From JBJHCA01 sp050485785 (GTDB taxonomy: Bacteria; Bacteroidota; Bacteroidia; Chitinophagales; Saprospiraceae), in NCBI GenBank assembly GCA_050485785.1, contig JBJHCA010000003.1:6742-70741 (forward strand): 64,000 nt of DNA, in the 5' to 3' direction. Both the position numbers and the translations under genes were made by a program. A model generated the notes under the pieces. The model saw nothing but the letters and a program-made list of their open reading frames with translations, had not been told where the DNA came from and searched no databases. Positions within the stretch are counted from its first letter, which is position 1. Every line of letters starts with the position of its first letter. Shown one piece after another: positions 36,135 through 44,982 of the stretch.

Positions 36135-36164
36135 TTTGCTAACCCTTTATGATTCTTATCTTTG
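36135..36164 (+). promoter_or_regulatory. Promoter of the M43 protease gene
   Basis: TTTG (36135-36138), 18-base spacer, TATCTTTG (36157-36164). It overlaps the long frame that opens at 36162, so translation must begin later, at the ATG 36261. Confidence 0.65.
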
Positions 36165-36260
36165 AGTTGTAAAGCCATTCCGGTTACTTTGGTTAATTCT
36201 CCTTTTCCGTGTATTACTTCGTACATTTCACTCGTTCTTACGCTCCAAAATGTGAGTAAA

Positions 36261-37916
36261 ATGAGCCTTTCCCGGAAGTTTGTCCCCCTGTCCTTGATCC
36301 TTTTTCTCAGCCTGGAATTGTGGGCTCAGCCTTGCGGAACTTTTATCCAGCAGGATGAATACAGCTCAGCCCTGCAACGGAGTATGAAAATCGACTGGCT
36401 CAGGAATAACTATGGACTTGAAGAATTCAGAAGTACCATGACTTTTGACATCCAGGTTTACATGGTAGAGCAGGATAAGGAAATGAGATCACACAGAATT
36501 GATCAACTGTATGATGCAGTAGCCGGAATGAACGAAGTGTATGCCGCCGCCCAAATTCGCTTTAATGTTTACCCAACCATTGAAATTATTAAAAACCCCG
36601 ATTATTTTGACTTTCACAAAAACAACGAAGGCCTGCTTACTACTGCCTACCAGCGCCCCGGCATGATTAACTTGTACCTGGTTAACTCCATTACCATGCC
36701 ACAATACGATGGTCAGATTGCCGGTTATGCTTATATGCCCGGTGGCCCTGAGCGCCTTATTATCAGCATGTCCTATGTTAGTGACGGCACTACATTGATC
36801 CACGAAATGGGGCACTTCTTTGGCCTGATACATACGCACGGCCCCCAATTTGAGTCTGACGAGTTAGTGAATGGCTCTAACTGCCATACCAGCGGTGACT
36901 TGATTTGTGACACCCCGGCTGATCCAAATATTTATGGCCATGTCAATCACCTTTGCGAATATACCGGCCGGGCCAGAGATGCCAATAATCAGAAGTTCCA
37001 GCCCATGGTCAGCAATTTCATGAGCTATGCTCCGGCACGGTGCTGCAATTCTTTTACACCGGGTCAGCTGGACGTTATGAAGTATCATGCCCAGTTTGTT
37101 CGAAACCATTTGGGACGCTCCGATGCAGACCCCCTGCTGGCTTTGTCGGCAGAAGAACTGTTTAGGCGGGGCATTGCCAGTAAAGAACCCACTCAGCAGA
37201 TTGTGTGGTATACCAGAGCATTACAAAACGACAGGTTTTTTGCTGAAGCTTATTTCAACAGAGCTCAAACTTATTATTCAATAGACGAACCTATGCTGGC
37301 ATTACAAGACGCCCATAGCTACCTGGATCTCGAAAGAAATTACAAAGGTTTTATGCTTCGCGGTAATATTTACGACAGACTGAACAAAACCAAAGAAGCC
37401 ATTGGTGATTTTGAAGCTGCCCTGTTCTTACGCCCGGCTTCTGCTGAAGCCGCTCAAGCCCTCAATCGTCTTATGGAACGACCCCACCCTGAGCCTGTGG
37501 CTACATTGAACGCCGAAGGCAGTGAAATCGAACAATTGTTCAGCCGTGCATTCGCCACTTCAAACCTCAACGAGAGAGCGTCACTGTTTACCCAAGCTCT
37601 TGAAATAGACCCTCAAAATGCCCCCGCGCTGGGAAGCCGTTCATTAACATATCTGCAACTGGGAAGGCTCGAAGAGGCCATGAGCGATATTCAACTGGCC
37701 CTTAGCCTATATAAACATAAAAGCTTTTATCACACCAGGGGACTTATCAATAATGCCATGCAAAACTACCGGCAGGCAGTGCAGGATTTTGACAATGCCC
37801 TCATACTTGACCCCGCCTACCATCAGGCCATGCAAAGCAGGCAGCAAACCATACGGACTATGGAAACACGTCGTATGGCTGAGGAGAAGACCGGCCTTCG
37901 GGAAACCAATCCCTGA
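36261..37916 (+). CDS. Exported M43-type metalloprotease fused to TPR repeats
   Basis: 551 residues from the ATG at 36261: signal peptide (hydrophobic 7-22, WAQ cleavage), a pappalysin/M43-like protease with HEMGHFFGLIHTH (zinc His181, catalytic Glu182, zinc His185 and His191) and the Met-turn NFMSYAPARC, preceded by GDLICDTPADPN. Residues about 330-545 are tetratricopeptide repeats (AEAYFNRAQTYYSI, AIGDFEAALFLRP, ALGSRSLTYLQLGRLEEAM). Proteolysis in the periplasm or after T9SS export; no C-terminal sorting domain is seen. Confidence 0.87.
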   Translation: MSLSRKFVPLSLILFLSLELWAQPCGTFIQQDEYSSALQRSMKIDWLRNNYGLEEFRSTMTFDIQVYMVEQDKEMRSHRIDQLYDAVAGMNEVYAAAQIRFNVYPTIEIIKNPDYFDFHKNNEGLLTTAYQRPGMINLYLVNSITMPQYDGQIAGYAYMPGGPERLIISMSYVSDGTTLIHEMGHFFGLIHTHGPQFESDELVNGSNCHTSGDLICDTPADPNIYGHVNHLCEYTGRARDANNQKFQPMVSNFMSYAPARCCNSFTPGQLDVMKYHAQFVRNHLGRSDADPLLALSAEELFRRGIASKEPTQQIVWYTRALQNDRFFAEAYFNRAQTYYSIDEPMLALQDAHSYLDLERNYKGFMLRGNIYDRLNKTKEAIGDFEAALFLRPASAEAAQALNRLMERPHPEPVATLNAEGSEIEQLFSRAFATSNLNERASLFTQALEIDPQNAPALGSRSLTYLQLGRLEEAMSDIQLALSLYKHKSFYHTRGLINNAMQNYRQAVQDFDNALILDPAYHQAMQSRQQTIRTMETRRMAEEKTGLRETNP

Positions 37917-37920
37917 TGTT

Positions 37921-37939
37921 TTTTTTATATCTTTTTGTT
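37921..37939 (+). repeat. T-rich intergenic motif, copy B
   Basis: T run followed by ATATCTTTTTGTT, directly after the M43 gene stop (37916) and 193 bases before the symporter ATG. Confidence 0.45.
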
Positions 37940-38132
37940 TTACAGCCCCCCTCCAACGACCACTTCAAAAAAGTAAGGAGTATTGCATAATGCGCTTTTC
38001 ACTCAATTTGCCCAGCTGGCTTTGATACGAAGCTATGATACCTGAGCTTTCCGCTCAATCACAGCCTGGAATTACATAAGCTTACACCCGTGAAAAATTG
38101 CTCTATATTGCAGCCAAATTCAAACCTACCTC

Positions 38133-39656
38133 ATGAGTCTTACACCCGGAGTGATCATTGCGGTAATTGCAGGTTATTTTGCCATTTTGCTCGCGGTAAG
38201 TCACTTCACCGGAAAAAAAAGTTCCAACGCAGCTTTTTTCAGAAATAACAGGCAAAGCCCCTGGTACCTTGTTGCCTTCGGGATGATTGGCGCTTCCTTG
38301 TCGGGTGTTACTTTTATCTCCATACCCGGAGCTGTAGGGGGAGTCGGTCTCAATATGGCCTTCAGCTACATGCAGATAGTATTTGGGTATCTGCTGGGTT
38401 ATGTTTTTATAGCTGAGGTGCTTATGCCTCTTTACTACCGCCTCAATCTCACCACTATTTACGGATATCTGGGCCGGCGATTTGATATTTACGCACATAA
38501 AACCGGGGCTGCTTACTTTCTGCTCAGCCGTACCATCGGTTCAGCTTTCAGACTGTTTCTGGTGGCTATTGTATTACAGCATCTGATCATGGATCCGTAC
38601 GGCGTGCCATTCTGGATTACCGTGGCCATTACTATTGTCCTGATCTGGATCTATACTTTTAAAGGAGGTATTCGCACCATCGTTTATACTGATACACTGC
38701 AAACCATTTGCATGCTTGCAGCGGTAATACTCACAATTCTTGCTATCGGTAGTGCTATGGACCTGAGTATTACCGGCCTGGCTAATACAATTCGCAACAG
38801 CGATTACAGTCAGCTCTTCTTTTTTGAAGGTGGCTGGGCCGATCCCAATAATTTCTTCAAACAGTTTTTCAGCGGCGCCTTAATTACCATTGTCATGACG
38901 GGGCTTGACCAGGATATGATGCAGAAAAACCTGAGCTGCAGAAACATTGCTGAAGCCAAGAAGAACATGTATACCTTCAGTTTTATCCTGGTATTTGCCA
39001 ACATTTTGTTCGTGGCACTAGGCGCTCTGCTTTACATCTATGCCGGGCACGTAGGTGCAGAAATTCCTGCCCGAACCGATCAGCTTTACCCGATGCTGGC
39101 CATGGAACACCTGCCTGTTGCCATTGGATTGTTTTTTGTACTTGGTCTGGTTGCCGCCGCATATTCCAGTGCCGACAGCGCTATGACCGCACTCACAACT
39201 TCCTTTTGCGTGGACTTTTTAGGGTTTGAACGCAAACAAAATGATATCAATGAAACTCCTGATATGCGGGAATCCAACGGAAGAAAAACGCGGATTTTGG
39301 TTCACATTGGAGTTTCCGTAGTCATGCTGGGCGTTATTCTCCTTTTTAATGCCCTGAACAATGACGCGGTTATCAATAACCTTTTCAAGGCTGCCGGCTA
39401 TACCTATGGCCCCTTGCTTGGTTTGTTTGCTTTTGGGCTGTTTACCCGTCTAAAAGCAGTGGGTCCCTGGATAATCCTGGTATGTTTGGTTTCGCCTGTA
39501 ATTTCAGCCTTACTCGATTATAATTCAGCCGCCTGGTTTGCCGGGTTTGAATTTGGCTTTTTGATCATTGCGTTAAACGGCCTGATTACTTTTCTGGGGC
39601 TTTGGGTTATAGCTCTGCTTCAGAATAACCATAAATATGATGAATCATGGCACTGA
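38133..39656 (+). CDS. Sodium/solute symporter (SSS family)
   Basis: 507 residues with about 13 hydrophobic helices. Family marks: GMIGASLSGVTFISIPG near the N-terminus (discontinuous helix 1), GGIRTIVYTDTLQTICML (conserved GG-RTxxxTDxxQ) and LVAAAYSSADSAMTALTTSF. The last is the sodium-site segment with Ser/Ser. The substrate cannot be read from sequence; relatives in Bacteroidota are annotated as generic sodium:solute symporters. Its end overlaps the next gene by 10 bases. A weak -7 element TATATTG lies about 40 bases upstream. Confidence 0.88.
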   Translation: MSLTPGVIIAVIAGYFAILLAVSHFTGKKSSNAAFFRNNRQSPWYLVAFGMIGASLSGVTFISIPGAVGGVGLNMAFSYMQIVFGYLLGYVFIAEVLMPLYYRLNLTTIYGYLGRRFDIYAHKTGAAYFLLSRTIGSAFRLFLVAIVLQHLIMDPYGVPFWITVAITIVLIWIYTFKGGIRTIVYTDTLQTICMLAAVILTILAIGSAMDLSITGLANTIRNSDYSQLFFFEGGWADPNNFFKQFFSGALITIVMTGLDQDMMQKNLSCRNIAEAKKNMYTFSFILVFANILFVALGALLYIYAGHVGAEIPARTDQLYPMLAMEHLPVAIGLFFVLGLVAAAYSSADSAMTALTTSFCVDFLGFERKQNDINETPDMRESNGRKTRILVHIGVSVVMLGVILLFNALNNDAVINNLFKAAGYTYGPLLGLFAFGLFTRLKAVGPWIILVCLVSPVISALLDYNSAAWFAGFEFGFLIIALNGLITFLGLWVIALLQNNHKYDESWH

Positions 39657-40162
39657 TTAAGCCCGTGCACGGTATTACACCGACATTTGGAAAAAACTGT
39701 TTTCTGGCAGATAATGCAACTATCATAGGAGATGTTGTAATGGGAGATGATTGCTCTGTTTGGTTTCAGGCGGTGGTAAGAGGTGATGTGCACAAGATCA
39801 GAATGGGAAACAGGGTAAACATACAGGATGGCGCTATTATCCATGGTACTTACCAGCAGGCCTTCACTACTATAGGTGACAACGTATCTGTTGGTCATAG
39901 AGCCATCATTCATGGTTGTACCCTCCATGAAAACGTGCTGATAGGCATGGGAGCAATTGTAATGGATCACGCCGTGGTTAATTCAGGCTGTCTGGTGGCT
40001 GCAGGTGCCGTAGTGCTGGAAAACACCATTCTTGAGCCGGGCTTTATTTATGCAGGAGTTCCGGCAAAAAAAATAAAACCCGTTCCCGATCAAATCAATC
40101 AGGATACGATCAAAAGAATTGCGGCAAACTACCTGATGTATAGCAGCTGGTTTAGGGAATAA
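39647..40162 (+). CDS. Gamma carbonic anhydrase family / hexapeptide-repeat protein
   Basis: 171 residues of left-handed beta-helix hexapeptide repeats (ATIIGDVVMGDDCSVWFQAVVRGD, quoted in part: VVRGDVHKIRMGNRVNIQDG). Metal-binding histidines are in the expected places: HGTY, GHRAIIHGC and the later HENVLIGMGA region. The tail KRIAANYLMYSSWFRE fits the YrdA/PaaY group of gamma-carbonic anhydrase-like proteins. Activity of this group is uncertain. It overlaps the symporter by 10 bases and the 3-prime end of the convergent Omp28 gene by 11. Confidence 0.87.
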   Translation: MALIKPVHGITPTFGKNCFLADNATIIGDVVMGDDCSVWFQAVVRGDVHKIRMGNRVNIQDGAIIHGTYQQAFTTIGDNVSVGHRAIIHGCTLHENVLIGMGAIVMDHAVVNSGCLVAAGAVVLENTILEPGFIYAGVPAKKIKPVPDQINQDTIKRIAANYLMYSSWFRE

Positions 40163-40991
40163 GTCTCTTCTCATTCACCTGGAACACTTCCATCTGAGGC
40201 ATCGGTTTGCTGATGAAGGCTACAATCGATATTTCTGACTCATTCCATTGTACGGGGATTGATTGGGTGAACGTCCGGTTGATAACCTGCCCCGTTGTAA
40301 ATTCCGAGCCGATGATATTGCCGATGGCTGATGTCATGGCTCTGCGCATAACGTGTTTGTGCACATAGTCCTGATCCGGATTTTGAATGGTAGTCTGCGG
40401 TGTAAGCTGAGCATCAACTATATTGGATTCCATAATGAGGACAGTTAAATACAATTCGTCATTTAAGGGTTGATAAAATTCAATGCCAATCTCTGCAGTA
40501 ATTTCTCGGCTTGATATACTCCACGTAGGTTCAATATGGATGGCTGCAAAGGCAGGCTTTTGCAGTTCCTGAGCAATATAGCCTGCCCATTTGTCCTTAT
40601 TTAAAACACGGCTGTTTTCACCCGCAAATGTCCTACGGTTAATGACTGCGGAGGGATAAAAACCTACCGGACCCAATAACTGGTACAACTGAAGCGCATC
40701 CTGACTTCTGAAATCATGCTGACTTTGCGGGAATGGTATGGCAAAATGCCCCGCATGAATGCCCACAGCCACCAATCTGTCACCGTGAATTCCTATCAGG
40801 TTGGCTATCTCCTCTGCACCTTCGGGACACTGAACGCATTGAACTCCGGTAAATTCTTCAATCAAGACCCTTCTGGCTTGTTGATCACCGGGACCCCCTC
40901 CCGGATCAATGTAATGTATGGGAGGAATGATTTCCGTACACCCTAAAAGTATACTACAGATCACACTAAAAAAACCAGAAACTCGAATCAT
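40152..40991 (-). CDS. Omp28-related outer membrane lipoprotein with thioredoxin-like CxxC
   Basis: 279 residues. Lipoprotein-like signal peptide with Cys18 (LLGC). Near the N-terminus of the mature part is RVLIEEFTGVQCVQCPEGAEE with C52 and C55, a CVQC redox-type pair in the Omp28 thioredoxin-like fold. The rest is beta-rich. It follows the DUF6029 gene on the same strand by 11 bases, so the two form an operon; the TlpA gene at 42823 diverges from them. Exact redox partner unknown. Confidence 0.85.
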   Translation of the reverse strand: MIRVSGFFSVICSILLGCTEIIPPIHYIDPGGGPGDQQARRVLIEEFTGVQCVQCPEGAEEIANLIGIHGDRLVAVGIHAGHFAIPFPQSQHDFRSQDALQLYQLLGPVGFYPSAVINRRTFAGENSRVLNKDKWAGYIAQELQKPAFAAIHIEPTWSISSREITAEIGIEFYQPLNDELYLTVLIMESNIVDAQLTPQTTIQNPDQDYVHKHVMRRAMTSAIGNIIGSEFTTGQVINRTFTQSIPVQWNESEISIVAFISKPMPQMEVFQVNEKRLIP

Positions 40992-41002
40992 GTCACAAAG
41001 TA

Positions 41003-42616
41003 TTAAAAAGTAGAGGTAATTCCTAGCCTTACACCACTGAATGCCGGCTCATACCGGCAAATGCCTCCGGTGCAGATAATACCCTCAACCTGCCTTACAA
41101 AACTGGCCACAAACCTGTTACTCCGCTTGGTATATGACACCATTACCGAGTAATAGTGCTCTGCTTCTTCACCTTTCAGCGGAACAATGTTGATCATATC
41201 CGAAATGGCAAAAGCCCAATTAGGGGCAATGGTGAATTCAACCAAACCAAACAACCACTGTCCATAATCCTGCCGGGTATACTGATACTGCCATTCCGTG
41301 CGAATCGCTCTTCTGCGGTCAATCCGGTACAATACATCAATTAAAGGTGTCACCGTGCTCACCATCGGCTCTCCGGGTTTAACTTCATAAAGCTCCTGAT
41401 TGTATTGCTGATACTGAATACCGGAAATTACCTGCCAGGTTCTGTTCGGCTTGTAAATATTCTCAAGGTAGATTTCGCGATATAAAAGCGCTTTATCTAG
41501 GTCAGTGATGTTAGATGCATTCAGACTAAAAGTCACTTTACGGCTTGGGCTGTAGATTACATCCGCCATCCAGGCAAGTTCGCCCAATTCCTGTGTAGCC
41601 GGCGCATATCGGGATGGCAGGCGGTAGGTATGCTGTTTAGCCATGGGCGGCAAATAAGCGATCATCCCATGGTTGAGTGTTTCCAGCGGTGAAGTTCTGA
41701 ACGAGAAATGCCGGGTGTACTTTCCCTGCAAACTAATGGCAAAACCACTGGCAGCATAGCTAAGACTTGAATACATTACATATCCCGGCTTTTCGCGAAG
41801 CTGATTACGTTTATCCCCGTTGGTGAGGGTAACAGGTACCACTATTGCTTCGGCACTTTTCAGTGCGCCCTCCACATACCAGCTAACCGGGCCTGCATTG
41901 AGGGTATTGTAAGCCGTAACAGCATACACGTTGTAAGGCGGTGTAAAGGTATCTGTTCCGTAAGTGGCTATGGTTGCCCGCATCAGATTCATGGTAGTAT
42001 TGTCCAAAGTACGGTTCACCAAACCAATACCGGGAGAAACAGACCATCTGGCTGTATCACTGCTGCGATAAAATCCGTCTATGGCCACTCCCTTAATAAA
42101 GGGCTCATGGGTACTGAACCGGTCTTTCTGCCGGCCAAAAAAACCCTTCAGCTGCCAGTTGGGAAGCATTTCGTATTGCAACCTCATGCCCACCAATGCA
42201 TTATCAATAAACAGTGGTCTTTCCTCATATGCCCGGAATATCATTCCGCTGCCAATCTGATCATATATGTGCCCGCCTGCTATACTGAGATCGCCCACTG
42301 TCTTCCTGACATACCAATGCCCGATACCTGCCCCTGTATATGAATCCAACGGGTCGGGCAGATTTGAATTGTAAAACCCGTCAAAACGCGCCCCAACATC
42401 AAACCCCATGTAACTGTAATGCAGATTCAACCAGGAGTCGATACCAACAAACTCATAATCATACTGTGGTGTATTGGCAGCTCCAATACCTGAATCCCGC
42501 ATAAAGAAGTTAGTGGCAATCTGTAAATCCCCGTACACTCTTGCCTGCTCCTGGGCACTGGCTCCAAAAATATAAATCAGGCTGATTGAAATGGTAAGAA
42601 TATACTTAAACATCAT
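41003..42616 (-). CDS. DUF6029 family outer membrane beta-barrel-like protein
   Basis: Starting at the Met 42616 there are 537 residues: signal peptide (FKYILTISISLIYIFGASAQ), then repeated aromatic, alternating beta strands (QARVYGDLQIATNFFMRD, WYVRKTVGDLSIAGGHIYDQIGSGMIFRAYEERPLF, in part), ending in a terminal strand AFSGVRLGITSTF with a C-terminal Phe, as in barrels. I recognise it as the DUF6029 family that sits next to Omp28-like and TlpA-like genes in Bacteroidota. Molecular role not known. Confidence 0.75.
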   Translation of the reverse strand: MMFKYILTISISLIYIFGASAQEQARVYGDLQIATNFFMRDSGIGAANTPQYDYEFVGIDSWLNLHYSYMGFDVGARFDGFYNSNLPDPLDSYTGAGIGHWYVRKTVGDLSIAGGHIYDQIGSGMIFRAYEERPLFIDNALVGMRLQYEMLPNWQLKGFFGRQKDRFSTHEPFIKGVAIDGFYRSSDTARWSVSPGIGLVNRTLDNTTMNLMRATIATYGTDTFTPPYNVYAVTAYNTLNAGPVSWYVEGALKSAEAIVVPVTLTNGDKRNQLREKPGYVMYSSLSYAASGFAISLQGKYTRHFSFRTSPLETLNHGMIAYLPPMAKQHTYRLPSRYAPATQELGELAWMADVIYSPSRKVTFSLNASNITDLDKALLYREIYLENIYKPNRTWQVISGIQYQQYNQELYEVKPGEPMVSTVTPLIDVLYRIDRRRAIRTEWQYQYTRQDYGQWLFGLVEFTIAPNWAFAISDMINIVPLKGEEAEHYYSVMVSYTKRSNRFVASFVRQVEGIICTGGICRYEPAFSGVRLGITSTF

Positions 42617-42794
42617 AGGGCCCCGGTAAGTATGGTTCACTGTTATTAAATTGGCGCCAAAGATAGAAATTTGCCGGCAATCATCATTTTGCTACTCCTT
42701 ATAGTGGCCATATTTTTTAATGGCACATTGCTCTTACCGGCGTTAACAATTCTATAAAATAAGGTATGAACTACCCTCATTAACCGGGTTGAAT

Positions 42795-42802
42795 TATATT
42801 TG
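42795..42802 (+). promoter_or_regulatory. Promoter -7 element of the TlpA-like gene
   Basis: TATATTTG, full consensus, 20 bases before the ATG at 42823. It faces away from the DUF6029 gene, so 42617-42822 is a divergent control region. Confidence 0.55.
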
Positions 42803-42822
42803 CCGGGCAAAAAACTCAATCC

Positions 42823-43311
42823 ATGAAAATTACCCTCCTCTCCGTTTTAATGGCCTTATCGCTAAACCTGATTGCTCAACGCACAGTACCTTCCGTAAAC
42901 ATTCAGGATCTTGATGGTAAAACTGTTAACATTACAGACTTTACCAATACTGGAGAGCTGACTGTACTCAGCTTTTGGGCTACCTGGTGCACTCCCTGTA
43001 AAAGGGAACTCAATAATATTGCTGACCTGTATCCGGAATGGCAGGAAAAGTATGAAGTTAAACTCGTAGCCGTTTCTATTGATAATGCACGCACATTTCC
43101 GCAGGTGAGACCCTATGTAATGTCTCAGGACTGGGAATACACAGTGCTTTCAGATATTAACCAAAATCTGCAGCGGGCTCTGGGCTTTCAGACTGTACCC
43201 CAAACTTTTCTCATCGACAGGAACGGACATATTGTTTATGACCATAACGGCTATGTTGACGGAGACGAATACATTTTGGAAGAACAGATCATTGCACACC
43301 ACCAAAAGTAA
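42823..43311 (+). CDS. TlpA-type thiol-disulfide reductase
   Basis: 162 residues: signal peptide (about 1-18), then a thioredoxin fold with active-site WATWCTPCK (C56, C59), and cis-proline motif TVPQTFLIDRNG. Periplasmic or membrane-facing reductant for exported proteins or cytochrome maturation. The gene is divergent from the DUF6029-Omp28 pair, which argues that the three genes work on the same exported redox pathway. Confidence 0.87.
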   Translation: MKITLLSVLMALSLNLIAQRTVPSVNIQDLDGKTVNITDFTNTGELTVLSFWATWCTPCKRELNNIADLYPEWQEKYEVKLVAVSIDNARTFPQVRPYVMSQDWEYTVLSDINQNLQRALGFQTVPQTFLIDRNGHIVYDHNGYVDGDEYILEEQIIAHHQK

Positions 43312-43396
43312 CTACCAGGAAAAACCCTGACTAAGTAGCAAGGTGAATAGACAGAATTATCCGGGTATGCCCGGCATTTGTTCTTTTCTTTAATGC

Positions 43397-44869
43397 TTAG
43401 TTCAGCACCTCGCGGAGAAGTTGTTCCATATCGTTGCGAACCTGCATGTTATTGCCTTCAAAATTATTGGCGATCATCGAAAAGACAATCACTCTCCCAT
43501 TCCGGTGAATGGCATAACCCGCATAGGCCTGAACCCTGCCCATGCTGCCACTTTTAACCCTGATTTCCCAACCTGCGGGACGATTGCGCATCCAGTTTCT
43601 TACCGTTCCGGAAACACCGGCCACAGGAAAGCTTCGTACAAACTCTTCCCGAATTGTGTGCTGCCGGTATATGCGACTGAGTACTTCAGTAAGCATTGCC
43701 GAAGACACAGCATTCCGGGGTGAAAGCCCGCTTCCATCCAGTATTGTCATACCCGGGAAAGTACCGAGCTCTCTTTGCCAGTATTCCTGTATTGCCCGCG
43801 ATGCGCCACTCAGATCACAATCGCCACCAAGGTGCTGCGAGGTCTGCAGGAATAGAGCCTCGGCATAGAGGTTGTCACTGTCCTCCATGATCCGGGGAAG
43901 CAAACTCCTCATGTCAGTTCTGGTATCCCTGAATATCATTGGCTGTTTTGGGACACTTTCATAATACTCGTCAATAACATCATACCCTCCCTCAATCTTT
44001 ATTCCGCAGGATACCAGACTTTGGTAAAGTTCAAAAGCAAACTGCCTGGCCGGATCAGGTAAACTCCCCCTGATAACAAATCTGCCGCTGCCCGCAGGAA
44101 TACTTCCTCTAACCTTGCGGTGGTACTGTCCCGGTCCACCATATATATAGGCTAGATCTCGCCGGCCTTCAGCTTTAACATCGGCTTTGTGGTGCAACCC
44201 CGGAACAAATGGATCAGTACCGGTTATATCTACCCTGTCTGCCTTTCGGTCAAAAATCAGATCATAGCTGTTGTCCCGCCAATTGATACATCCTGCTCCT
44301 ATGCCATAATAGTTGCCAATGTCATACCAGGGCCATGTATCTGCTATCCAATGATCAGAACAACACCTTACATCAGCCAGAACTCTTCCGGTAACATTTT
44401 TTATGCCGGCTTCCTGCAATACTGTAGCCAGGTTGTTCAACATGTCTGCTGCAGATTCAGTAGCATACCGGCTTCCTGTGGTCGGATCGCCCGATCCCTG
44501 GAATATCAGGTCTCCATGCCAGGTGTTGCCTTTCAAATGTCCCTGCCCATACCATACGTTCGAAAACTGTTGCCCCGGTGGTAAAACTTGAACGGCAGCC
44601 GCTACAGTGAGCATTTTGAGCGCAGATGCCGGTATCAGTGAAGTCCGGCTGTTGTGGTTTAACAATTCTTTGCCACTGTGCAAATCAATGGCGTGAAACG
44701 ACAGCGAAGCACCATGATATATTTCTTTCTGCCAAATTTCGGCTTGCCGGGCATCTGGAAAAAGGGACTGCGCTGAACAAAAAGATATCCCCCCAAAAAA
44801 CAATACAAAAGTTAACAATACATGCAAAAAACATGAACACCCTGCTGAACTAAAAAACCTGCAAAACAT
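43397..44869 (-). CDS. dacB: D-alanyl-D-alanine carboxypeptidase/endopeptidase PBP4 (S13)
   Basis: 490 residues from the Met at 44869 (an in-frame Met at 44923 would add 18 residues and overlap the promoter). Signal peptide ending near CSAQ. Active-site motifs: SALK (S82-K85), DNLYAEALF (the SxN block in the form SDN) and VKSGSMGRV, i.e. KSG where the family has KTG. Makes and trims the peptidoglycan crosslinks in the periplasm. Head-to-head with parC. Confidence 0.88.
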   Translation of the reverse strand: MFCRFFSSAGCSCFLHVLLTFVLFFGGISFCSAQSLFPDARQAEIWQKEIYHGASLSFHAIDLHSGKELLNHNSRTSLIPASALKMLTVAAAVQVLPPGQQFSNVWYGQGHLKGNTWHGDLIFQGSGDPTTGSRYATESAADMLNNLATVLQEAGIKNVTGRVLADVRCCSDHWIADTWPWYDIGNYYGIGAGCINWRDNSYDLIFDRKADRVDITGTDPFVPGLHHKADVKAEGRRDLAYIYGGPGQYHRKVRGSIPAGSGRFVIRGSLPDPARQFAFELYQSLVSCGIKIEGGYDVIDEYYESVPKQPMIFRDTRTDMRSLLPRIMEDSDNLYAEALFLQTSQHLGGDCDLSGASRAIQEYWQRELGTFPGMTILDGSGLSPRNAVSSAMLTEVLSRIYRQHTIREEFVRSFPVAGVSGTVRNWMRNRPAGWEIRVKSGSMGRVQAYAGYAIHRNGRVIVFSMIANNFEGNNMQVRNDMEQLLREVLN

Positions 44870-44922
44870 CGCCTCCCGGATTAAATGAATGAAATTGGCG
44901 AAAAGATACTGCACATTGAGCA

Positions 44923-44950
44923 TTTGTTACGGCTGCAGTCGCTATTTTTG
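44923..44950 (+). promoter_or_regulatory. Promoter of parC
   Basis: TTTG (44923-44926), 16-base spacer, TATTTTTG (44943-44950), 32 bases before the parC ATG. A minus-strand TATCTTTT around 44901-44908 is the matching candidate for dacB. Confidence 0.6.
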
Positions 44951-44982
44951 CCTCTTATACTTACTATGATTGACCCGAAATA

